This document shows, in pieces, positions 9,301 to 15,400 of a DNA stretch of 16,933 nt (its first letter is position 1; every line of letters begins with the position of its first letter). A model generated the notes under the pieces. It searched no databases and was not told the origin of the DNA. It worked only from the letters and a program-made list of their open reading frames with translations. Origin of the DNA: CAYOVG01 sp964407285 (GTDB lineage: Bacteria > Desulfobacterota > Syntrophobacteria > Syntrophobacterales > Syntrophobacteraceae). The translations under genes and the position numbers were made by a program. The stretch is taken from the NCBI GenBank assembly GCA_964407285.1, contig CAYOVG010000133.1, positions 1-16,933 of the forward strand, given 5' to 3'.

Positions 9301-10707
9301 GTCAGTGCTTCCCGGTGGATTTCACTGGAGGACGCCGACCGGCTTCCACTTGGAATTTCCGCGCGCATCCTGGAGTACAAGGCCGACTCGGACATCTTCA
9401 AAGTCCGGAGTGAAATCAGAACGGGACAGAATGCTGCGCCGGCGTTGAGCGGCACCGTGGTGCTGGGGAAACAGTACCGTGTGAGTGTGAACATGCAATT
9501 CGAGGAGTTGCTCAATCCAAAGCCCGGTCCTCTCCATGCAGAGCAGATCTACAAGGAGCGCCACCTCTTTCACGGCCCTGCGTTTCAATGCCTGTCCGGC
9601 GGCATGGTCTTCGGCGACCAGGGGATGACCGGCGAACTCACGGTGCTGCCGACGGACCGTCTCTTCCGGTCCATCCGCAACCCGGTGATGCTTGCCGATC
9701 CGGTTATCCTGGACGGGGTCGCGCAGGGCCTGGCCGTCTTCTTCGCGGCGAGGGACGCGCAAGTCTTTCCCATCGGATTTCGAAAACTCGAGATCTACCG
9801 ACCCACTCCGCCTGCCGGAACGAGGTTGCCGTTCCGCCTGCAGATCACGGAACTCGGATTGAAAACCTGTTACGTGAACATGGAAGTCCAGGACGGCGCG
9901 GGCGGTGTGTGGATGAGGATGGAAGGCTGGGGGGGCTGGATGTTTCGATGGACGAAAGAAGTGGTGGACTTCCGGCGTCTCCCGAACCTCTTCACCGTCA
10001 GCGGCGGCCTGGATCTGCCCTTCCTTCCCGCGGGGGCCGTATGCCATACCATCACCAAAGCTTTCCTGCGGGACCACGATCCGAAATGGATCGCGAGGTC
10101 TTACCTGCATGCGAGCGAAATGAGCGCCTTCGAGGCCCTTACGGGCAACTCCGTACGACGGCTGCAGTGGCTGCTCGGCAGGGTCGCCGCAAAGGACGCC
10201 GTCCGCGCCTGGCTGGCCCGTAGGTCGGGCGGAGAAATGCTCCACCCCGCCTCGTTCGTCATCCACAACGATTTGGAGAGAGCGCCTTACGTGGCGGACA
10301 TCCCGCGACATACGGTCCTTCCGTTCATCAGCATCTCCCATTCCGGGGACTGCGCCATAGCCATCGCCCACGAGCATCGCATCGGGGTCGATATCGAAAG
10401 AATCGAGCAAAGGGACGAACGGTTCGTCGAAACCTTCACCACGCCCGCGGAACGCGGGCTGATCGACGGGGTGCCGCTGTCGGAACGCGACGCGTTCGTC
10501 ACCTCCATCTGGTGCGCGAAGGAAGCGGTTGCAAAGTGCGTCGGGACCGGCGTCGACGGCGCGCCTCAGGCGTTCGAGGCGATTCAGGTATACGGCGATG
10601 GCCGCATGGCGGTCGTTCAGCGGGGCAACAACCATACCTTCCTCGTCTGTACGGTGCGAGGACAGGATTACATGATGGCGCTGGCGTCGAACGGCGTCTG
10701 CGCATGA
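6316..10707 (+). CDS. Pfa-type synthase subunit: inactive KS (CLF-like)-AT-DH-phosphopantetheinyl transferase
   Basis: Second synthase subunit, 1463 aa from ATG 6316, chosen because GAGGG lies 5 bases upstream and the KS fold begins directly (KDIAIIGAACVFPGA). GTG 6286, which overlaps the upstream stop, and ATG 6301 are in-frame alternatives. Domain order: a shortened KS-like domain (~3-385) with no catalytic Cys (Gly158 aligns there) and neither His; an acyltransferase (~490-850) with S615 (GHSMGE) and H718 but no visible carboxylate-binding Arg; a double-hotdog dehydratase (~935-1215) with H950 (LRDHMFV), LPVLPMAFGVE and D1133 (DPVILDGVAQ); and an Sfp-type PPTase (~1300-1463) with GVDIE (D1359, E1361) and WCAKEAVAK (E1403). 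The PPTase probably activates the ACP of the upstream protein. The DH resembles those of enediyne/PUFA synthases, and the KS-AT half resembles PfaB. This protein supplies the DH step missing from the partner. Confidence 0.93.
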   Translation: MNSKDIAIIGAACVFPGADGLHGFWKLIINGKDPKEGSAGHGARKRANVREGAVPSMRAGGASMEFDLPRRPSPMQASCEGLPGAGEDLKAVMLSLTASALADAGVEAGRMAGKRVDVVTWRPSHGGDLDGNKTAGDLAGHIIETLGLTGVGVSLENGFSAFQAIAEAVGRLREGLCDVACVGAAESARSATVVVLMRGEDMPANGVRAYARLKEIEAGIEPSGRGGRRSISGARKIEVLQEIYSRVGVEPETIGYLEVCNNSEGMDMNRAGAMRDFWGRSSSSNFARPRGSVGYLFDDGARAGGMASFLKAALCLGNKIIPPGPRAPEMKSVFDDSPFYANQRAYPWIHSGITRPRRAAVDHVDRDGTQAHVILEEVAGAGEAREIFLGFKRETELVVFSGASHQDLMSKIRALDRFLESTPAGGAQLEDVAYTQHLRFDQDDPYRIALVCKDIGHLREQLATCSSQLSNSCRPKENGDIYCALGPRREVGKTACIFPGMTVPGLLGSYPDRLWDLCLHLPEVRQVFDMADRRPGNFLENIPIRHFFFPPEYLPKKERNWLRQSLGAPLAVIDLHNRRASDLTLPSIAGSIANWANWMIIQGLRIPIDVLFGHSMGEYNALCAAEAVDFDTIIDNDWEAAFQQHYPANPGRLALVNASEEQLEPILDAVPEKGVSIAVYVAPSLQLIGGDAHALRNIAKHFQKSKIHCQILPYPAVHTPIFQALRAGLRHCFDTISIRKMKMPVYSAMRGDLIPDDPAEIYPSISENIDSPIRIWQTVHKMYLDGVKLFIPLGGGDSLYSQVRSNINSDNLTTISLDVDYRTGITQLNHLCAVILTKGLKFNLGYLFKYRSLTELEYPLVEEEEVDRMLTRNESPSREVHNGVDFEETRRSKSRSSGRDEELYGHEERDGGPVDNQMPFPATILRYEPWKEISVGYTLDINEDLYLRDHMFVHAPRVKPPSACLPVLPMAFGVEILAETAACLAPGYGLIGLEDVSASRWISLEDADRLPLGISARILEYKADSDIFKVRSEIRTGQNAAPALSGTVVLGKQYRVSVNMQFEELLNPKPGPLHAEQIYKERHLFHGPAFQCLSGGMVFGDQGMTGELTVLPTDRLFRSIRNPVMLADPVILDGVAQGLAVFFAARDAQVFPIGFRKLEIYRPTPPAGTRLPFRLQITELGLKTCYVNMEVQDGAGGVWMRMEGWGGWMFRWTKEVVDFRRLPNLFTVSGGLDLPFLPAGAVCHTITKAFLRDHDPKWIARSYLHASEMSAFEALTGNSVRRLQWLLGRVAAKDAVRAWLARRSGGEMLHPASFVIHNDLERAPYVADIPRHTVLPFISISHSGDCAIAIAHEHRIGVDIERIEQRDERFVETFTTPAERGLIDGVPLSERDAFVTSIWCAKEAVAKCVGTGVDGAPQAFEAIQVYGDGRMAVVQRGNNHTFLVCTVRGQDYMMALASNGVCA

Positions 10708-10725
10708 AAAGAAAAGATGTCCCGA

Positions 10726-10753
10726 GGTCCGCGGGCAGACCGGCTTGCGGACC
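10726..10753 (+). promoter_or_regulatory. Intercistronic RNA hairpin between synthase and ABC genes
   Basis: An 11-bp stem (10726-10736 pairs with 10743-10753, two G-U pairs in RNA) closes a 6-base loop in the 98-base gap between the synthase and the ABC gene. No T-tract follows, so it is not a standard intrinsic terminator. A role in mRNA processing, partial attenuation or 3'-end protection is possible but only inferred. Confidence 0.35.
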
Positions 10754-10805
10754 ATCCCGCCGGAGATGTAAACGACACCAATTGCCGTCTGGAGGACGTA
10801 GCGAC

Positions 10806-11684
10806 ATGAAGGAAATCAGAGTTATAGTGGAGAAACGAACGAGTGGATACCTCGCCTATCCCGCCGGAATGAAGGAAGACATCCGCGGAGAGGGTTCCAC
10901 TCGCGAAGAAGCCCTGGCGAACGTCGAATCCGCTCTCCGGGTCCATATCAAATCGAAAAACAGCAATGGATACAACAAGGATGTCCAAACACGGGAATCG
11001 CTCATCAACATGCGCCAGGTCTGGAAATACTACGAATTGGGTGAAACCCGTATCCCGGCGCTCAAGGGAATCGACTTCACCATCAACAAGGGCGATTTCG
11101 TGGCGGTGTGGGGACCTTCCGGTTCCGGCAAATCCACCCTGTGCAATCTCATTGGCCTGATCGACAACCTGAGCGAGGGAAGCATCGACCTGGCGGGCCG
11201 TGAAATCGTCCATCTGTCGGATGAGGAAAGGAGCGAACTGAGGAACCGGTCCATCGGGTTCGTTTTCCAGCACTTCAACCTCATTCCGGTGCTCTCGGCA
11301 TTGGAGAACGTGATGCTTCCCCTCCAGATACAGGGGGTATCGACCAAAATAGCGGAAAAGAAAGCGTTCGACCGCCTGGTCGAGATGGGGCTGGGCGATC
11401 ATATCGGCCACAGGCCGGACAAGCTCTCCGGAGGACAGAGGCAGAGGGTGGCGATCGCCAGGGCCTTGATCTCGGACCCGGCTCTGGTCATCGCGGACGA
11501 ACCCACCGCGAACCTGGATTCTCAAAACGCGCGGAAGATCATCGACCTGATGAGGTCCATCAACCAGTCGAACGGGACCACGTTCGTCTTCTCGACGCAC
11601 GATCAGCGTCTTCTGAACAGCGTGCAGCGGATGGTGCGTCTCCAGGATGGTATGATCATGGAGGATGTCTACAGGGACCTGTAG
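10806..11684 (+). CDS. ABC transporter ATP-binding protein (LolD/MacB type) with N-terminal HicB-like domain
   Basis: ATPase of a Lol/MacB-type exporter, 292 aa, acting at the inner face of the cytoplasmic membrane with the permease that follows. The start at 10806 is set by GGAGG at 10791-10795, 10 bases upstream. Residues ~65-292 are a full ATPase: Walker A GPSGSGKST (K109), Q-loop VFQHFN, signature LSGGQ (207-211), Walker B VIADEP (D231, E232), D-loop, and H-loop STHD (H265). Residues 1-~50 look like a HicB-type fold (YLAYPAG, then GEGSTREEALANVESAL), an extra domain not usual in LolD. The next in-frame ATG (11010) would remove the first ATPase beta strand, so the extension appears real. 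The frame stays open upstream into the PPTase region, but no convincing start lies there. It sits 98 bases after the synthase gene and 61 before the permease, so an operon is likely. Confidence 0.93.
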   Translation: MKEIRVIVEKRTSGYLAYPAGMKEDIRGEGSTREEALANVESALRVHIKSKNSNGYNKDVQTRESLINMRQVWKYYELGETRIPALKGIDFTINKGDFVAVWGPSGSGKSTLCNLIGLIDNLSEGSIDLAGREIVHLSDEERSELRNRSIGFVFQHFNLIPVLSALENVMLPLQIQGVSTKIAEKKAFDRLVEMGLGDHIGHRPDKLSGGQRQRVAIARALISDPALVIADEPTANLDSQNARKIIDLMRSINQSNGTTFVFSTHDQRLLNSVQRMVRLQDGMIMEDVYRDL

Positions 11685-11745
11685 CTCCTCCGCCCCTCCC
11701 TCCATCCCAATCACGCCTTAATCAAGCCAACCAGAGGTTATACCC

Positions 11746-12999
11746 ATGTACACCTGGATAAAGATCGCGGTACGCAATCTCCTCAAGAACGGACGCCGCT
11801 CACTGTATACCATCGCTGCAATAGCGCTCGGCTTTGCCGCGGTGAATATATTCGGCGGCTACACTTCCTACATGTTCACGAATCTGAAGAACGGCTTCAT
11901 CTACGCCCAGGGCAACGGGCACCTGACGGTCTTCAAGAAGGGGTTCCTCGACCAGGGCAAGCTCGATCCGCTCAAATACCTGATCTCGAAAGAGGAAATG
12001 GATGCCGTTGCGGAGGTCTGCAGGAGTGAATCCCAGGTCCTGATGGTTACTCCCAAGCTCGAAATCACCGGTCTCGTGAGCAACGGAACCGTGTCCACCA
12101 TCTTCTACGCCAACGCCAGGGTCCCCTCGGACATCCGCTTCATCCGGAGCAAGTCCACGGGGCTGATAGCCACGCTCAATTTGTTTGACGGCAAGAGGCT
12201 CGAGGACGACGTTCCCAATGCCGTGGGAATGAGCAGCGGCCTTGCCAGGAAGCTCGACATGGAGCTGGGAGCGGTCGGTTCCGTGATGAGTCCCACCGTC
12301 GACGGCATGGTGAATGCGCTCGATGTACAGGTCTACCAGACGTTCGAGTCTCCGATGGAAGAGGTGAACGACAAGCTGATGGACATGAACCTTCAGTTCG
12401 CACAGGAACTCTACGATACGAAGAGCGTCGGAAGCGTCACGATTCTTCTGGCGGAAACCGGCATGACCGAAGAGATGCGGGACCATTTGCAGGCCGCATT
12501 CCAGGGGCGCGGACTGGATATGGACATCAGGACCTGGGAGGAAATGTCCCCTTTCTACTGCAAGGTGAGGGACATGTTCAACGTCATTTTCCTGTTTGTC
12601 TTTATCATTGTATTCGTCATCGTGGTGATGAGCGTGGTGAATACCATCAGCATGTCGGTCCTGGAGAGGACGAGGGAAATCGGTACCTTGCGGGCGCTGG
12701 GACTGAAGAGGACGGGCATCGTCAACCTCTTTGCGGTGGAAAGCCTCCTGATGGGGGTGATCGGCTCCGTTCTCGGTTTGATCATAACCGGTGCGGCATG
12801 CTACGCGATCAAGGTGATTCGGCCGACCTGGGTTCCGCCGCAATTGACCAAGAGCATACCGTTGGAAGTGTACATGGTGCCCGCGTATATAGCGACGAGC
12901 CTGGTGTTCCTCCTGCTGTTGTCGATTATCGCGGCGATGGTGCCCGCGAAGAAGGCGGCTTACGGCAAGAGTATCGTCGATGCCTTGGGCCACGTCTAG
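11746..12999 (+). CDS. ABC transporter permease, FtsX/LolC/MacB family
   Basis: Membrane partner of the preceding ATPase, 417 aa, with AGAGG 8 bases before the ATG. The layout is typical of the family: a cytoplasmic start rich in basic residues (AVRNLLKNGRRS), one membrane helix at ~18-44, a large periplasmic MacB/LolC-like domain at ~45-275, then three helices at ~279-303, ~326-356 and ~375-402. Between helices 2 and 3 lies the FtsX coupling segment (SVLERTREIGTLRALGLKR) that contacts the ATPase. Only one permease gene is present, so a homodimer is expected rather than a LolC/LolE heterodimer. The family takes lipoproteins, lipids or hydrophobic molecules from the inner membrane rather than importing small solutes. 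Its place between a lipid synthase and a LolA-like protein suggests a lipidic substrate; that is inference. Confidence 0.93.
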   Translation: MYTWIKIAVRNLLKNGRRSLYTIAAIALGFAAVNIFGGYTSYMFTNLKNGFIYAQGNGHLTVFKKGFLDQGKLDPLKYLISKEEMDAVAEVCRSESQVLMVTPKLEITGLVSNGTVSTIFYANARVPSDIRFIRSKSTGLIATLNLFDGKRLEDDVPNAVGMSSGLARKLDMELGAVGSVMSPTVDGMVNALDVQVYQTFESPMEEVNDKLMDMNLQFAQELYDTKSVGSVTILLAETGMTEEMRDHLQAAFQGRGLDMDIRTWEEMSPFYCKVRDMFNVIFLFVFIIVFVIVVMSVVNTISMSVLERTREIGTLRALGLKRTGIVNLFAVESLLMGVIGSVLGLIITGAACYAIKVIRPTWVPPQLTKSIPLEVYMVPAYIATSLVFLLLLSIIAAMVPAKKAAYGKSIVDALGHV

Positions 13000-13076
13000 G
13001 CGCTCCAGGAGGTCCGGATGATGACGGATACGCGCAATCATAAAGTGCTTGACAGGAAATGTGCCATAGATAGAAT

Positions 13077-13081
13077 GGAGG
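13077..13081 (+). promoter_or_regulatory. Ribosome binding site that sets the start of the LolA-like gene
   Basis: GGAGG stands 8 bases before ATG 13090, where a clean signal peptide begins. A second strong site (AGGAGGT, 13007-13013) precedes the in-frame ATGs at 13018 and 13021, which would add 23-24 polar residues in front of the signal peptide. Confidence 0.6.
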
Positions 13082-13089
13082 TAAGGGAA

Positions 13090-13845
13090 ATGTCTCGAAG
13101 GTTTAGTCTTGTAGCCATACTGCTCATCGCCGTATGTGCGGCGGCGTTTGGTTGCGGCCGGGCGTACGCGGCGCTCGCCGACCATGAGATTCTGAAAAAA
13201 GCGGATGAGGCCAGGGGAAATCTGGAAGGGGTAAAGTGGGATGTATCGATTATCGCGCAGGAGACCGGGCGCACCAATTACATAACCTACGGGGTTCAGG
13301 CCAGAGGCTTCGACCTTAACGCGACCACCCTCGCTCCTCCCAAGCATCGTGACGAGAAGGTGCTGATGGTGAGCGGGAACATGTGGTTCTACCGTCCCGG
13401 CCTGAGCAAACCCATTCCGATATCCAAACGCCAGAGGCTCATGGGAAACGCCTCGTACGGGGACATAGCGGCTACGAACTACGCCGAGGACTATGATGCG
13501 ACGCGGCTCCCGGACCAGGTGCTCGGAGGGGAAGACTGTTATGTGTTCGATCTCAAGGCCAGGACAAAGGATTGCACGTACGATCGGATAGTCTATTGGA
13601 TTTCGAAGGACAGGCTTGTCGGAATCAAGGCCGATTACTATACTCTGTCAGGGAAGAAATTCAAGTCATCCCTCATGGAGTACTCCAACACGGTGAGCGT
13701 CGGCGAGTCGGCCCGCCCCTTCATCTCCAAATTGGGCATCAATGACGAACTGATGTCCAACGATACGACGGTCTTGAAATTCGAAAAACCGGCGTTGGGG
13801 CTTATTGCCGATTCGGTGTTCAACCTGAACCTTATGATCAAATGA
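13090..13845 (+). CDS. Periplasmic LolA-like protein ('outer membrane lipoprotein-sorting protein', PF17131 type)
   Basis: Predicted periplasmic carrier, 251 aa from ATG 13090. A signal peptide is clear: basic MSRR, hydrophobic core LVAILLIAVCAAAFG, and an AYA-type cleavage site near residue 27. A Cys lies just before this (AAFGC), but it is a poor lipobox. The mature part matches the LolA-like family recognised as outer membrane lipoprotein-sorting protein: MWFYRPGLSKPIPIS, then RLMGNASYGDIAATNYAEDY, then the GEDCYVFDLKA region and a YWISK strand. This fold is an open beta half-barrel with a hydrophobic cavity that carries acyl chains through the periplasm. It follows the ABC permease by 90 bases and precedes an outer-membrane barrel by 19, as expected for a transport chain. 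Alternative starts at 13018/13021 have their own ribosome site. The substrate is unknown. Confidence 0.9.
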   Translation: MSRRFSLVAILLIAVCAAAFGCGRAYAALADHEILKKADEARGNLEGVKWDVSIIAQETGRTNYITYGVQARGFDLNATTLAPPKHRDEKVLMVSGNMWFYRPGLSKPIPISKRQRLMGNASYGDIAATNYAEDYDATRLPDQVLGGEDCYVFDLKARTKDCTYDRIVYWISKDRLVGIKADYYTLSGKKFKSSLMEYSNTVSVGESARPFISKLGINDELMSNDTTVLKFEKPALGLIADSVFNLNLMIK

Positions 13846-13864
13846 GAGAGGGGTTAATAAGGCT

Positions 13865-15130
13865 ATGAAAAGGTCTTGTCTTTTCCTGGTGCTTTTGGCG
13901 GTGGTTTCGTTCTGCTGGGCGGGTGTCGCCCGTGCGGAGGATGAATTGGCGACCGGTTCGGGAGCATCTGCAACCCGGGAAGAGACAAGTCCTTTGATGA
14001 AGGAATTGGCGGAAGGGTTCCACTACACGATCAGCGTTCTGGGATTCGGCATCATCAGGGAGCCGGTGGAATCTCCGCTGACCTACGGACCGGTGGCCGT
14101 TCCGCAGTCCGCGCTTCCGCTTACCGCGACCGGGACCGGCAATCGCATAAGCCAAAACGATCTGAACAGCTACCAGTTGGAAACGGACCTCCGGCCCGAT
14201 TTGTCCCTCAACTTCAGGCGTATCGATCTCCTAGTGAAACCGAGGTTCGAATTCAAATGGAGAAAATGGGACGAGGGGCCGAAGGACGGAGAAGATTCCT
14301 CGAACGGGTATGCCTACGTCAACGAGTGGCTGGCCAGGCTCAGGGTAACGGACAGCGTCTTCGTCTCCTACGGGCGTGAAAACCTGCAGTGGGGCCCTTC
14401 CTACCTGCTGTCCCCGTCGAATCCCTTCATTCGGGAAAACGGAAGGAACAACCCAAAAGTCGAAGTGCGCGGCACGGACTTCGCCAGGGCGGTCTGGGCG
14501 CCGTCCACCGAATGGAGCGTCTCGGCCATAGCGAATACCTTCGAGGGAGAGCAGGACTACATCGAGGGGTTCCACCGGGCCTACGCTCTGAAGATCGACT
14601 ACACGGGCGAGAACAAGTACTTCAGCCTGATTCCCCAGTACAAGGAAACGGAAGCCGCGGGAGTGGGCTATTTCGGAGGCTGGAACATAACCGACGCCAT
14701 TCTGGGGTATTCGGAAGGCCGGTTCATGGACGGCTACTACCAGGTCCTCGGCGGCTTCTCCTACACGTTCAAGGCGGGACCGGTGATCTCCCTGGAATAC
14801 TACCACAACAGCAGGGGGGCTGAGGAAGAGCCCTTCTTCACGATATTCCCGCCCTTCGGGGATACCTATCGGGATGAGGCGTTGTTCAGGGAAAACTATG
14901 TCATGGCCCAGTTCATGTACAGCCGCATATGGGATGTGCTGGACGTAACGTTCCGGTTCATCGACAACATCGATGACGGTTCAACCCGCTCGATAGGGAT
15001 ACTGGAATACGAAATCGGGAACCATGCGAGGGTCTTCGGGATCGGCGCGTATGATTCCGGCGGTAAGAACGCCGAATTCGGCAGCATCGTCAAGTACTCC
15101 GTCTTCTCCGGCGTGCAGTATACCTTTTAG
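13865..15130 (+). CDS. Outer-membrane beta-barrel protein of unknown substrate
   Basis: Predicted outer-membrane barrel of 421 aa. The signal peptide is good (basic KR, core LFLVLLAVVSFCWAG, cleavage after ARA at ~24). The mature protein shows alternating aromatic/polar strands through to the end (for example LSLNFRRIDLLVKPRFEFKW, VSLEYYHNS-like segments) and finishes in YTF, the C-terminal Phe that marks BAM substrates. The motif FVSYGRENLQWGPSYLLSPS (residues ~160-180) resembles the 'GR...WG' strand pair seen in several porin-like and capsule or alginate export barrels, but I cannot place it in a named family. It starts only 19 bases after the LolA-like gene (GAGGGG upstream), so the two are almost certainly co-transcribed. 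A role as outer-membrane end point of the ABC/LolA-like path is inferred from position alone. Confidence 0.85.
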   Translation: MKRSCLFLVLLAVVSFCWAGVARAEDELATGSGASATREETSPLMKELAEGFHYTISVLGFGIIREPVESPLTYGPVAVPQSALPLTATGTGNRISQNDLNSYQLETDLRPDLSLNFRRIDLLVKPRFEFKWRKWDEGPKDGEDSSNGYAYVNEWLARLRVTDSVFVSYGRENLQWGPSYLLSPSNPFIRENGRNNPKVEVRGTDFARAVWAPSTEWSVSAIANTFEGEQDYIEGFHRAYALKIDYTGENKYFSLIPQYKETEAAGVGYFGGWNITDAILGYSEGRFMDGYYQVLGGFSYTFKAGPVISLEYYHNSRGAEEEPFFTIFPPFGDTYRDEALFRENYVMAQFMYSRIWDVLDVTFRFIDNIDDGSTRSIGILEYEIGNHARVFGIGAYDSGGKNAEFGSIVKYSVFSGVQYTF

Positions 15131-15157
15131 TGGCGGTAGTGGCGGGGAAAACCGCTG

Positions 15158-15175
15158 AACGGTGATTTGACCGTT
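15158..15175. repeat. Short inverted repeat after the barrel gene
   Basis: A 6-bp inverted repeat (AACGGT at 15158-15163, ACCGTT at 15170-15175) with a 6-base spacer sits directly before the REP-like element. A tandem 9-base repeat (TAGTGGCGG twice, 15128-15145) begins at the stop codon of the barrel gene. Both are small and could be chance. Confidence 0.35.
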
Positions 15176-15199
15176 GTAGGAGCGGCTCTCAGCCGCGAC
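15176..15199 (+). repeat. REP-like element with GTAG foot
   Basis: GTAG (15176-15179) is followed by GAG and a 6-bp hairpin, GCGGCT (15182-15187) with AGCCGC (15191-15196), then GAC. The pattern GTAGGAGCGGCT-n-AGCCGCGA is the common layout of bacterial REP sequences mobilised by REP-associated tyrosine transposases (RAYTs). No RAYT gene is in the window. The site lies in a convergent intergenic gap, the usual home of REPs. Confidence 0.6.
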
Positions 15200-15220
15200 A
15201 GGTCCGTCAGGTGGTAGAGA

Positions 15221-15265
15221 CGCAATGGCGTGGGCGCGGGCTTTGCCCGCGCCCACGCCATTGCG
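15221..15265. repeat. Perfect 21-bp palindrome with 3-base loop (bidirectional terminator or REP-type hairpin)
   Basis: Bases 15221-15241 are the exact reverse complement of 15245-15265, with TTT between. This G+C-rich stem (core GCGGGC-TTT-GCCCGC) lies between two convergent genes, so it could stop transcription from both sides, but no T-tract follows on either strand. It may instead be a second repeat unit of the REP island that starts at 15176. Confidence 0.65.
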
Positions 15266-15332
15266 AAAACCAAACCATGCGCCGCCGTCAAGAACGCTTC
15301 GCTTTTCCCCATCCTGCATTGACCACGTGATT

Positions 15333-15373
15333 CACGGCGGAGCCGCCCGGTAGCGCAGGGTAGCGGAGCCGTG
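15333..15373. repeat. Hairpin-prone G+C-rich segment with duplicated GGTAGCG
   Basis: A small inverted repeat (GGCGGAGCCGCC, 15336-15347), two copies of GGTAGCG (15349-15355 and 15359-15365) and an outer CACGGC/GCCGTG pair lie just past the hydrolase stop codon. This is probably the third hairpin unit of the intergenic repeat island. It is weaker than the other two. Confidence 0.35.
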
Positions 15374-15400
15374 CCGCGCAGGTCCCGGCAACGGGGCAAT

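Noticed and set aside
10512..10805. Upstream in-frame extension of the ABC ATPase into the PPTase region
   Set aside because: It overlaps the PPTase active-site motif in another frame, is Arg/Gly-rich without a fold, and the good ribosome site lies just before 10806.
15221..15265. Calling the 21-bp palindrome a classical intrinsic terminator
   Set aside because: Neither strand has a T-rich tract after the stem, so it is listed as a repeat with possible terminator activity.
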